Below, piece by piece: positions 54,560-62,390 of a stretch of DNA of 64,000 bases. The position numbers and the translations under genes were made by a program. Source of the stretch: CAVVGZ01 sp963747965 (GTDB lineage: Bacteria; Chloroflexota; Anaerolineae; Anaerolineales; Anaerolineaceae); assembly GCA_963747965.1 (NCBI GenBank), contig CAVVGZ010000007.1:372001-436000 (forward strand). Direction: 5' to 3'. The first letter of the stretch is position 1, and each line of letters begins with the position of its first letter. The notes under the pieces are model-generated. The model was not told the DNA's origin. It worked only from the letters and a program-made list of their open reading frames with translations, and ran no database searches.

Positions 54560-56236
54560 TTACTCGATTGCTATCAAGAAATAATAGTGAGGTTGACCAC
54601 CTTCATGGATTTCAATTTCATGGAAAGGGTAGACCTTTCGAACATCATCAACGATGCGGTTGACTTCAACCTCTGGTAAATTTTCTCCATAGAAAAAAGT
54701 AATTCTTTCCATATTTGAAGTATCGGCCTTATCTAAAAGGTTAAGACACGCATCCAGTACAGAGGAAGATGAATGGACAATTTTTCCATTCAGTATGGAA
54801 ATAATCTCACCTTCTTTTATCTTTACATTATTAATTTTGACCGATCTCGTGGCTTTGGTGATTTCACCAGTAATTACATCTGACAATGCTTTTTTCATGT
54901 TATCAACAACTTCATCAAATTCTCCATCAGGGAGATAATGCAAAATAGCGCTTAGCCCCTGAGGTATTGATATGCTGGGAATAACAGTCACATTTTTCAC
55001 GGTCATTGTCGCAGCTGCCTGGGCTGCTAAAATTATATTCTTATTATTAGGCAGGATAATAATTTTGTCAGTTGGGAGATCTTCAAATGATTTAAGAATA
55101 TCCTCCGTGCTTGGATTCATCGTTTGTCCACCTTCAACGATGGCATTTACACCCAGACTGGCAAATATTCTTGAAATTCCAGATCCGGGGGATATGGTGA
55201 CAACCGCTATTTGTTTTGGTTCAATTGTCGTAAGCTTTATAGGTGCTTTATTTCTTTGATTTGCCACGGTAGTTTGTTCTATTAAATTTTCAATATTTAT
55301 TTTTTTAATGGTTCCAAGCTGCATCGTGTAGTCAATGGGTTTATACCGATTTTCTGTAGGCACATGAATATGCATCCGATATATACCCTCTCCTTCACCT
55401 ACCTGGATTGATGTTCCCATTTGTGACAGATTTTCGTAATAATCCTCTATGATTAATGGCTGAAATGGCGAAAAATCTAAAATAATTTCATAATCCTGAC
55501 CGGGTTCAATACTGGCCATGATATGTTCTTGATTTATCTGAGATAGTGGTTCTAAGGATAATTCCGGTGATTCCAGGGATTCATTTTTAATAAATTTCAA
55601 CATCCCTTCGAGGATGAAAAACAGTCCTTTTCCACCTGAATCTACGACACCGGCTTGTTTTAATACTGGCAATAACTCGGGGGTATTGATAACAGAATCA
55701 TCTGCCGATTTAACAATTTTTACAAAAAGGTCAAACAAGGATTCCGATTCAGATATGGCTGCTTCGGCTGCAAAAGAAATATCCTTTGCCACGGTAAGAA
55801 TTGTTCCTTCCACCGGTCTGACGACACCCTTATAACCGGTATCCCGTGCGACGGCTAATGCCTTTACTAATAGTTTGGCATCCATTGTTTCTGTTGAGTC
55901 AAGCGCTTTGGAGAAACCCCGCCAGAGCTGGGAAAGAATAACTCCTGAGTTACCACGTGCGCCTATTAATGCTTCCTGGGCAACTTTATGGGCAATGTGG
56001 CCAATATTTATGTCCCCTGAATCTTCTATCTCGCTGTATGCTGATTGCATGGTAAGCGACATATTCGTTCCGGTATCACCATCAGGAACAGGGAAAACAT
56101 TGAGAGAATTTACTATTTGCTGATTTGTACGGAGCCAAATTAAAGCTGCCTCGATTAATGCTTTGAAGTCCTGACCATTAATTTGATCTTTATTTTTCAA
56201 GACGATCAAAGCAGAATCGGAATGAGTTGTATTCAT
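54560..56236 (-). CDS. DAK2-domain fatty acid kinase subunit (FakA/YloV)
   Basis: A 558-residue protein with an N-terminal DAK-type kinase domain (LNVFPVPDGDTGTNMSLTM, about 45-63, and GARGNSGVILSQLWRG) and a C-terminal DegV-like/EDD domain. It supplies the ATP for phosphorylating the fatty acid bound by the DegV protein encoded next door. The gene lies after asp23 as in B. subtilis yloU-yloV. It is a very well kept family. Confidence 0.92.
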   Translation of the reverse strand: MNTTHSDSALIVLKNKDQINGQDFKALIEAALIWLRTNQQIVNSLNVFPVPDGDTGTNMSLTMQSAYSEIEDSGDINIGHIAHKVAQEALIGARGNSGVILSQLWRGFSKALDSTETMDAKLLVKALAVARDTGYKGVVRPVEGTILTVAKDISFAAEAAISESESLFDLFVKIVKSADDSVINTPELLPVLKQAGVVDSGGKGLFFILEGMLKFIKNESLESPELSLEPLSQINQEHIMASIEPGQDYEIILDFSPFQPLIIEDYYENLSQMGTSIQVGEGEGIYRMHIHVPTENRYKPIDYTMQLGTIKKINIENLIEQTTVANQRNKAPIKLTTIEPKQIAVVTISPGSGISRIFASLGVNAIVEGGQTMNPSTEDILKSFEDLPTDKIIILPNNKNIILAAQAAATMTVKNVTVIPSISIPQGLSAILHYLPDGEFDEVVDNMKKALSDVITGEITKATRSVKINNVKIKEGEIISILNGKIVHSSSSVLDACLNLLDKADTSNMERITFFYGENLPEVEVNRIVDDVRKVYPFHEIEIHEGGQPHYYFLIAIE

Positions 56237-56276
56237 AAATCTCCAATAAATAAGGGTTGATATTTTTAATAAATGC

Positions 56277-56627
56277 TTATTCGCTAACTCTTAAACTCCG
56301 AACATGAACATTCACGACATCGACAGGGATTCCAACAATTTTCTCAACCCGGTATTTTACAGTGTCTGCAACTGTGGCTGTCACGGACTTAATCCGCGTT
56401 CCATATTCAATTACAATAAATAAGTTGATCGCCAGTATATTTCCATCATAATGAACATCAACCCCCAAAGTAGGATCCTTCACCAGGACATTTGCAAGAC
56501 CTGTTGCTAAATTCTTGGCAGCCAGTCCGACAACACCGTATGTTTCTTGGGTACATTGGAAGGCTATTGATGCAATGGCTCGATGTGAGATATAGATATT
56601 ACCAAGAGGATTTATTCCTTCGCTCAT
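56277..56627 (-). CDS. Asp23/Gls24 family envelope stress protein (YloU)
   Basis: A 116-residue Asp23 domain protein: NIYISHRAIASIAFQCTQET and DVVNVHVRSLRV are typical. I use ATG 56627, because AAGGA lies 8 bases upstream; the ATG at 56633 would be only 2 bases from it. Family members sit at the membrane in Gram-positives. It heads the operon with the fatty acid kinase genes and diverges from rpmB. Confidence 0.88.
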   Translation of the reverse strand: MSEGINPLGNIYISHRAIASIAFQCTQETYGVVGLAAKNLATGLANVLVKDPTLGVDVHYDGNILAINLFIVIEYGTRIKSVTATVADTVKYRVEKIVGIPVDVVNVHVRSLRVSE

Positions 56628-56670
56628 TATCATTTTCCTTATTTGAAATTTACAGAAAGTTCAATTTTAC

Positions 56671-56699
56671 TTGAATAATGTGATCCATTGTGTTAAAAT
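56671..56699 (+). promoter_or_regulatory. Promoter of rpmB
   Basis: TTGAAT at 56671-56676 and TAAAAT at 56694-56699 with a 17-base spacer, giving a 5' leader of about 70 bases before rpmB. Confidence 0.6.
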
Positions 56700-56775
56700 G
56701 ATAGTTCAAAATATAACCAAAGTACAATACCTGCGACATATTTTATCGCGTGATTGTTAGAAAGGATGTTTTACA

Positions 56776-56958
56776 ATGGCAAAGTGTGATTCATGTGGAA
56801 AAACCACAACGTTTGGTCATAATAGAAGTTTTTCAATGCGTGCTACAAATAGGCAATTCAAACCCAATTTACAGGCAATTACAGTTTTTGAAAATGGTAA
56901 AAAAATTCGCAAAATCATGTGTGCAAAATGTATAAAAACCATGGCGAAAAGTAAATAA
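56776..56958 (+). CDS. rpmB: 50S ribosomal protein L28, zinc-binding form
   Basis: A 60-residue L28 with two CxxC pairs (AKCDSCGKTT and CAKCIKTM), the zinc-ribbon type. AAAGGATG precedes the ATG. It is transcribed alone and closed by a terminator. Divergence from the asp23-fakA operon matches the arrangement in B. subtilis. Confidence 0.93.
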   Translation: MAKCDSCGKTTTFGHNRSFSMRATNRQFKPNLQAITVFENGKKIRKIMCAKCIKTMAKSK

Positions 56959-56981
56959 TCACAAAAGAATCGTTTTGAATC

Positions 56982-57014
56982 ATCCACAATTGCCTGTCAT
57001 TTGTGGATTTTTTT
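56982..57014 (+). terminator. Terminator of rpmB
   Basis: ATCCACAA pairs with TTGTGGAT and is followed by a run of T that reaches the stop of the convergent rpe gene. Confidence 0.8.
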
Positions 57015-57675
57015 ATTCTAAAGAGGCTCTCAATTCCTTTATTGCTTGATGGATACCTGCCGGATGTCGAAAAATGGAAGTAGCGGCAACAAAACAAGTC
57101 GCCCCTGCTTTATATGCTTCAGGCAAGGTTTCCTTTGAGATTCCGCCGTCTACTTGAATGATCGCTCTATAATTATTCCTGGAAATGGAATTGTTGATTT
57201 CATCAATTTTTTTACATACCTGTGGAATAAATGACTGTCCAGAAAATCCGGGATTAACACTCATCACTAAAACCATGTCAATAAAACCTAATATTTCCAT
57301 AAGTGCGGATGCTGGCGTCCCGGGATTAATTGCTACACCGGCTTTACATCCTAATTCGTGGATTTCCTGAAAAGTTCTGTGAATATTAGGATTACCCTCT
57401 ATGTGAATGCTTAGTGAACTTGCACCTGCATTTATAAACGACTTTATGTGGTTTTCAGGTCGTTCAATCATCAAATGAACATCAATTGGTAACGCAGAAA
57501 TTCGATGGCAAGTTTCTACGATAAATGCCCCCATGGAAATATTTGGGACAAACTGACCATCCATCACATCAATATGAATCCAATCTGCACCAGCTGCTTC
57601 GATCTGTTTTATCTCATTTCCAAGACTGGAAAAATCTGCGGATAAAATTGAAGGGGCAATTAATATTTTTCCCAT
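57013..57675 (-). CDS. rpe: Ribulose-phosphate 3-epimerase
   Basis: A 220-residue TIM barrel: IAPSILSADFSSLG, WIHIDVMDGQFVPNIS, DVHLMIERPENH, MSVNPGFSGQSFI and IQVDGGIS include all metal ligands (His, Asp, His, Asp). It interconverts ribulose-5-phosphate and xylulose-5-phosphate in the pentose phosphate pathway. It is 6 bases after the kinase gene. Confidence 0.95.
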   Translation of the reverse strand: MGKILIAPSILSADFSSLGNEIKQIEAAGADWIHIDVMDGQFVPNISMGAFIVETCHRISALPIDVHLMIERPENHIKSFINAGASSLSIHIEGNPNIHRTFQEIHELGCKAGVAINPGTPASALMEILGFIDMVLVMSVNPGFSGQSFIPQVCKKIDEINNSISRNNYRAIIQVDGGISKETLPEAYKAGATCFVAATSIFRHPAGIHQAIKELRASLE

Positions 57676-57681
57676 TTATCC

Positions 57682-58752
57682 TCAAGATTGTAATAAAAAC
57701 CAGATATACAGCCAAAATGGGATTAATCCAGCAACTGCAAGAATCGCCAGGAGCGCAAGGCTTATTGTTCCAAAATCCATTGAGTCTTGGCGGATATTTT
57801 TTGCAGCACTGCGATTCAACCGGGGTTGAGAAGTTGGAATCACCGGGTCAGGCATCATTGGCTGGTTATTTATGTAATTAGTTGGGAGGGGCGGGATATC
57901 TGCTTCATATGGACGTGCAAGCTGGCTGAAAGTCAATAATACCCTTCCCAATTGATCGGCTGTTCGATAGCGAGCTGACGGCTCTTTAGAAAGCACTTTT
58001 AGCAGAATTTGATCAAGCGCCGGAGGGATATTCGGATTGAGCTGCCTTGCTGGGATAGGTTTCGAATCCCGGTGCATTTTTGCAAGGACTGAAGGATCGG
58101 TAGATTCGAATGGTAATTTGCCTGTTAACATTTCGTATAGGATAACACCAAGCGAATAAACATCGCTCGCTGGAGAAGGGGGATTGCCGGATGCTTGTTC
58201 AGGCGAAAAATATTGTGGTGAACCCCAGACAATATCATATTTCTCGTTAGGATTAATTGATGATAATGCTCGAGCGATACCAAAATCGGTCACTTTTAGT
58301 TTTACTTCAGGGGTGACCAGCATATTATGAGGTTTTATATCACAATGAACAAGTCCAGCCCTGTGAGCATAACCAACACCTGCACAGGCCTGGACAATTA
58401 AGGGAATTGCTTCATCGATCGAGAAAACCTTTGTTTGCTTTATCATGGTTTTTAAATCTGTACCGGGGACATATTCCATAACAATATATAACCTATCCGT
58501 ATCTAATCCGAAATCGTGGACAGTAACGATATTGGGGTGGCTAAGATTCGCAGCAGATTTTGCTTCCTGCCTGAACCTTTCCCGGAAAGATGTATCCTGC
58601 GAATAGTTTTGTTTTAATACTTTTATAGCTACAGGCCGTTCTAACATTAAATCATATGCTTGATAAACAATTGCCATCCCGCCAGTACCAACAGAGTGCT
58701 GGAGCTGGTAGCGATTTCCGAGTAATGGGGATTTTGAAATGGGATTTTCCAT
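57682..58752 (-). CDS. Serine/threonine protein kinase, membrane-anchored, non-RD
   Basis: A 356-residue PknB-type kinase with VGTGGMAIVYQAYD (P-loop), AIKVLK (lysine), DIKPHN and DFGIARA. The catalytic loop reads HCDIKPHN where most kinases have HRD, so it lacks the activation-loop arginine. A proline-rich linker and one membrane span (about 326-354) follow, without an outer sensor domain. It should phosphorylate cytoplasmic proteins. No phosphatase or FHA gene is adjacent. Confidence 0.92.
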   Translation of the reverse strand: MENPISKSPLLGNRYQLQHSVGTGGMAIVYQAYDLMLERPVAIKVLKQNYSQDTSFRERFRQEAKSAANLSHPNIVTVHDFGLDTDRLYIVMEYVPGTDLKTMIKQTKVFSIDEAIPLIVQACAGVGYAHRAGLVHCDIKPHNMLVTPEVKLKVTDFGIARALSSINPNEKYDIVWGSPQYFSPEQASGNPPSPASDVYSLGVILYEMLTGKLPFESTDPSVLAKMHRDSKPIPARQLNPNIPPALDQILLKVLSKEPSARYRTADQLGRVLLTFSQLARPYEADIPPLPTNYINNQPMMPDPVIPTSQPRLNRSAAKNIRQDSMDFGTISLALLAILAVAGLIPFWLYIWFLLQS

Positions 58753-58971
58753 AGCTAAGAAAAATTATATCATATGCACCTGTCAGCCAATTTTTTGTGG
58801 TTTGGATCAAATTTGCAGCTACATATATTTTGAAATATACTAAAAATTATTGAAATATTCGGAAAAAAAGTAACTGAGGATATTTTTTTATATTAATAAC
58901 TGGTGGTATCATATCGTCTAATAAGTTTTTTCATCTGGATTTTTTCTTATTTTCTATAAACAATTGATATT

Positions 58972-59457
58972 ATGCATTGGCTATTTTCGAATATTAATCG
59001 TTGGGTTATCTTGATAGCACTGGGCGTCTTTCTGTTATCGCTTTCATTGTGGGCGATCTTCCTGTTTTTGTATACACCTGGTCCTCCTGGAAATCAAAAT
59101 TATCCTTATCTAATCACAGTAGTTTCCGCTCCGGTTATGACACCACAAATGGACTATCTGATAATTAGCAGTCCTACCCCAGCGATCGATAACTCTACTA
59201 TTGGCATTGACGGAATTCATGTTGGATCCGTTGTACAGATCTACAATACCAATGGAGATGGATTAAGGCTCAGGGAAGGTCCTGGAACTCAACCGGGGGT
59301 GAAGTTTGTGGCATTAGATTCGGAATTGTATAATATATCAGCTGGACCTGAAGAGGCGGATGGCTATGTCTGGTGGCATTTGGTCTCACCATACGATGAA
59401 AATCGTAGTGGTTGGGCAGCATCGAAATATTTAATGCTGATTGTTCCAGATCAATAA
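58972..59457 (+). CDS. Membrane-anchored bacterial SH3-domain protein
   Basis: A 161-residue protein: a membrane span at residues 10-33, a proline-rich spacer, then an SH3_3 domain with GDGLRLREGPGTQPGV and RSGWAASKYL. Such domains bind cell-wall material. No Shine-Dalgarno site is visible. The 219-base gap upstream (58753-58971) is AT-rich without recognisable features. Confidence 0.78.
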   Translation: MHWLFSNINRWVILIALGVFLLSLSLWAIFLFLYTPGPPGNQNYPYLITVVSAPVMTPQMDYLIISSPTPAIDNSTIGIDGIHVGSVVQIYNTNGDGLRLREGPGTQPGVKFVALDSELYNISAGPEEADGYVWWHLVSPYDENRSGWAASKYLMLIVPDQ

Positions 59458-59559
59458 AATTTTCATTTTTAAAATTAAAGTGGAAAAATATAACAAGAAA
59501 TCTGAACAATCTTGTATGAATAGTGGGAGAACCAACAAAAGAGAGTGGATACGATTTCT

Positions 59560-59582
59560 TATGTTCAAATTGAACATATAAT
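59560..59582 (+). promoter_or_regulatory. Perfect palindromic operator overlapping a TATAAT box
   Basis: TATGTTCAA at 59560-59568, a central A, and TTGAACATA at 59570-59578 form a perfect 19-base palindrome. The consensus -10 box TATAAT is at 59577-59582, and the -35 position is poor, so the palindrome occupies the spacer. The response-regulator gene starts 67 bases downstream. It looks like the site of a dimeric regulator. Confidence 0.6.
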
Positions 59583-59649
59583 AACAAACAAAAGCAATAT
59601 AGCGGTTGATACCTTTCAGTACTTAGATAAGATTCAGGAGTGATTTTTT

Positions 59650-60369
59650 ATGGCAGATGACCAATTTCGTAATAGAAAAATTCTCGTTGTTGACGATGAA
59701 GAGCGCATGGTCCGGTTTATTCGGCTAAATCTTGAACATGATGGGTTTTATGTATTAGAGGCCAATAACGGAGTAGGTGCAATAAATTCTATGCGAGATT
59801 CAATTCCAGATTTAATCCTGTTGGATATTATGCTTCCTGACCTGGATGGGTTTGAAGTATTAAGATTGATCCGTGAGGTAAACACGGTACCGGTGATTAT
59901 GTTGACTGCCAAAGGAGAAGAAGAGGACAGGATAAAAGGGTTAGAACTGGGTGCTGACGATTATGTAACCAAACCATTCAGTCCCAGGGAACTCGTTTCC
60001 CGGGTTAAGGCGGTATTAAGGAGAACTGAGGCTGCTGGTGGGGTTGGTTCCCAGCCAATTATTGAAATCGATGACCGCTTGAGAATTGATTTTAGCCGAA
60101 GGGAAGTATGGGTTGAAAACGAGATCGTTAAACTACGACCCACCGAATACCGATTACTTTACCATCTGGTCCAGAACGCCGGATGGGTGTTAACATATGA
60201 CCAGATCCTATCGAAAGTCTGGGGATACGAGTATCGGGATGAGTCACATTATGTTCGCCTCTATGTTAATTATTTACGTCAAAAACTTGAAGAAGATCCA
60301 TCCAATCCTAAATATATCCTGACAGAGAGGGGGATTGGTTATCGGTTTGTGGATTTTCATCGAAAATGA
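59650..60369 (+). CDS. OmpR/PhoB-family response regulator
   Basis: A 239-residue response regulator. Receiver: acidic pocket Asp15/Asp16, phospho-acceptor Asp59 (LLDIMLPD), Thr86 and Lys108 (YVTKPFSP). The C-terminal winged helix includes RPTEYRLLYHLVQNAG and the YILTERGIGYRF wing. No sensor kinase gene adjoins it, so it is an orphan in the window. A palindrome in its promoter suggests autoregulation or control by another dimer. Targets are unknown. Confidence 0.93.
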   Translation: MADDQFRNRKILVVDDEERMVRFIRLNLEHDGFYVLEANNGVGAINSMRDSIPDLILLDIMLPDLDGFEVLRLIREVNTVPVIMLTAKGEEEDRIKGLELGADDYVTKPFSPRELVSRVKAVLRRTEAAGGVGSQPIIEIDDRLRIDFSRREVWVENEIVKLRPTEYRLLYHLVQNAGWVLTYDQILSKVWGYEYRDESHYVRLYVNYLRQKLEEDPSNPKYILTERGIGYRFVDFHRK

Positions 60370-60558
60370 ACGTATGAACAAGTAAGATATCCACCAATTC
60401 TGACATCTATGGTGTTGGAAATATATATTGAAATTAATAAAAAATTACAATATTAATTTAAGAGGAAAGTAAATTATTAGAATTTACCCCATTAAATAAA
60501 TAAGTGACTATAATTATTGAGATTGATTTTGAAATGAAAAAGAAAGAGGCTTTATTAA

Positions 60559-60915
60559 ATGTATGATGAACCCATTCATGTAACAGATGCAGCATTCGAA
60601 AAAGCTGTCTTGAATTCTCCTATTCCTGTCGTTGTGGATTTCTGGGCGCCCTGGTGTGGACCTTGTAAAATGGTAGCTCCAGCGCTTGAAAAAATTTCCA
60701 AGGATTATGCAGGTAAATTAATTGTTGCCAAAGTAAATACTGATGAATATTCAGAGTGGGCACAAAAATTTGGTATTCAGGGGATTCCAACAATGTTATT
60801 TGTGGCAAATGGTAAGATAGTCCATCGTCAAACTGGCGCTTTACCGGAAGGTATGCTGCGTGAAGTAATTGACCAGTTTCTTGAAGTGGTCAAAGAATCT
60901 CAAACTCCAATGTAA
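60559..60915 (+). CDS. trxA: Thioredoxin
   Basis: A 118-residue thioredoxin with the redox motif WCGPC at 32-36, FWAPWCGPCK context and the cis-proline strand GIQGIPTML. No signal peptide, so cytoplasmic. A TATAAT lies about 50 bases upstream, with no clear -35 box. It is followed by a bidirectional terminator. Confidence 0.94.
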   Translation: MYDEPIHVTDAAFEKAVLNSPIPVVVDFWAPWCGPCKMVAPALEKISKDYAGKLIVAKVNTDEYSEWAQKFGIQGIPTMLFVANGKIVHRQTGALPEGMLREVIDQFLEVVKESQTPM

Positions 60916-60922
60916 TAATACA

Positions 60923-60956
60923 AAAAAAGAAGGCTGTTCACCCTTCTTTTTTGTTT
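60923..60956. terminator. Bidirectional terminator between trxA and murA
   Basis: AAAAAAGAAGG pairs with CCTTCTTTTTT around an 8-base loop; the A and T tracts serve both directions. Confidence 0.8.
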
Positions 60957-60976
60957 TAAGGATACGTAATAAACAA

Positions 60977-62257
60977 TTAATCGATTTCTCTTCGAATCCT
61001 TGCACCAAGATTCCGAAGTTTATGATCTACTGATTCATAACCCCGATCAATTTGCCCAATATTGCGGATAGTAGAAACCCCTTCTGCAGATAGTGCTGCA
61101 ATTACCAATGCCATACCAGCTCTGATATCCGGACTCTCCATTTTTTCATTCTGAAGGCGAGCAGGTCCTTGAACAATGCATCTATGTGGATCGCATAAAA
61201 CAATATGTGCGCCCATGGAGACGAGTTTATCAATGAAGAACATCCTGCTTGGGTACATCCAATCGTGGAACAAAATTGTACCCCGTGATTGAGTAGCAAT
61301 TACTATGGCGATACTCATTAAGTCTGTGGGAAATGCCGGCCAGGGCATCACACTTATTTCCGGGATAGCTCCTCCAAGATCTGACTCAATGATTAATTCT
61401 TGATCCGGAGGAATATATATGTCTTTGCCGTGGGTTTCCCAATCCACACCCAACCGATTGAAAACAAGACGGATCATATCCAGGTACTCCGGTCCAGCAT
61501 TTCGAATCCATATGGAACCGTTGGTAACTACTGAGGCGCCAATAAAACTGACAACTTCAAGATAATCTGGACCGATATTAAATTCTGTCCCGTGGAGTTC
61601 ATTTACACCAGAAATTCGCAGGGTATTTGATCCGATATGTACAATATTTGCCCCCATAAGATTTAATAATTTACAAAGTTCCTGAACATGAGGTTCAGAA
61701 GCAGCATTACGAATTATCGACTCGCCTTCAGCCAATACACAAGCCATTATCGCATTTTCGGTTGCAGTGACACTGGCTTCATCAAGCAGAATGTTTGCTC
61801 CTATTAATTTGTTTGTTTTAAGGTAAAAATTTCTATCATAGATAACATCGGTTCCAAGACTTCTTAGAGCAAGTAGATGTGTATCTACTCTTCTCCTTCC
61901 GATAACATCCCCGCCTGGAGGGGGCAGGTGAAGTTCACCAGATCTGGCAAGCATCGGTCCAGCTAATAGAATAGAAGCACGAATTTTTCGGCAGAGTTCC
62001 GGGTCCAAGTCAGCCGGACGAACCTCTTTTGAATGGATTTCCCAGGTGTGATGATCGATGGTTGAAATGCTTACACCAAGAGACTCGATTAATGCTCTCA
62101 TCGTGGTTACATCTTTAATATCAGGAACATTGTGCAATATTACCGGTTCATTCGTCAATAAACAGGCTGCCAACATCGGCAGAGCAGCATTTTTATTTCC
62201 CGATGGAAATACTTCTCCGTGGAGGGGGTGTCCCCCTTCAATAATGAATTTCTCCAT
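60977..62257 (-). CDS. murA: UDP-N-acetylglucosamine 1-carboxyvinyltransferase, Cys-to-Asp variant
   Basis: A 426-residue MurA; the start is ATG 62257, with GGGAG 5 bases upstream (a GTG at 62263 is also in frame). Substrate residues Lys22 and Asn23 (SGNKNAAL), Arg121 region, TDLMS and IDRGYES are intact. The loop that normally holds the catalytic cysteine reads PPGGDVIGRRRVD, placing Asp117 where most bacteria have Cys115. The same change in Mycobacterium and Chlamydia leaves the enzyme active but fosfomycin-insensitive. It commits to peptidoglycan synthesis from UDP-GlcNAc and PEP. Confidence 0.94.
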   Translation of the reverse strand: MEKFIIEGGHPLHGEVFPSGNKNAALPMLAACLLTNEPVILHNVPDIKDVTTMRALIESLGVSISTIDHHTWEIHSKEVRPADLDPELCRKIRASILLAGPMLARSGELHLPPPGGDVIGRRRVDTHLLALRSLGTDVIYDRNFYLKTNKLIGANILLDEASVTATENAIMACVLAEGESIIRNAASEPHVQELCKLLNLMGANIVHIGSNTLRISGVNELHGTEFNIGPDYLEVVSFIGASVVTNGSIWIRNAGPEYLDMIRLVFNRLGVDWETHGKDIYIPPDQELIIESDLGGAIPEISVMPWPAFPTDLMSIAIVIATQSRGTILFHDWMYPSRMFFIDKLVSMGAHIVLCDPHRCIVQGPARLQNEKMESPDIRAGMALVIAALSAEGVSTIRNIGQIDRGYESVDHKLRNLGARIRREID

Positions 62258-62390
62258 GATCACTCCCGATTAATAAACTATGTAGCAGCAAATTTATCCT
62301 CAAAAATCAAAAAATTGTCATTTCATTGGGAAAGTCCCAATTTCTTAGTAGATATATTAGGATTTTGTTTACCGCGAGGGTTTTGTGTAA

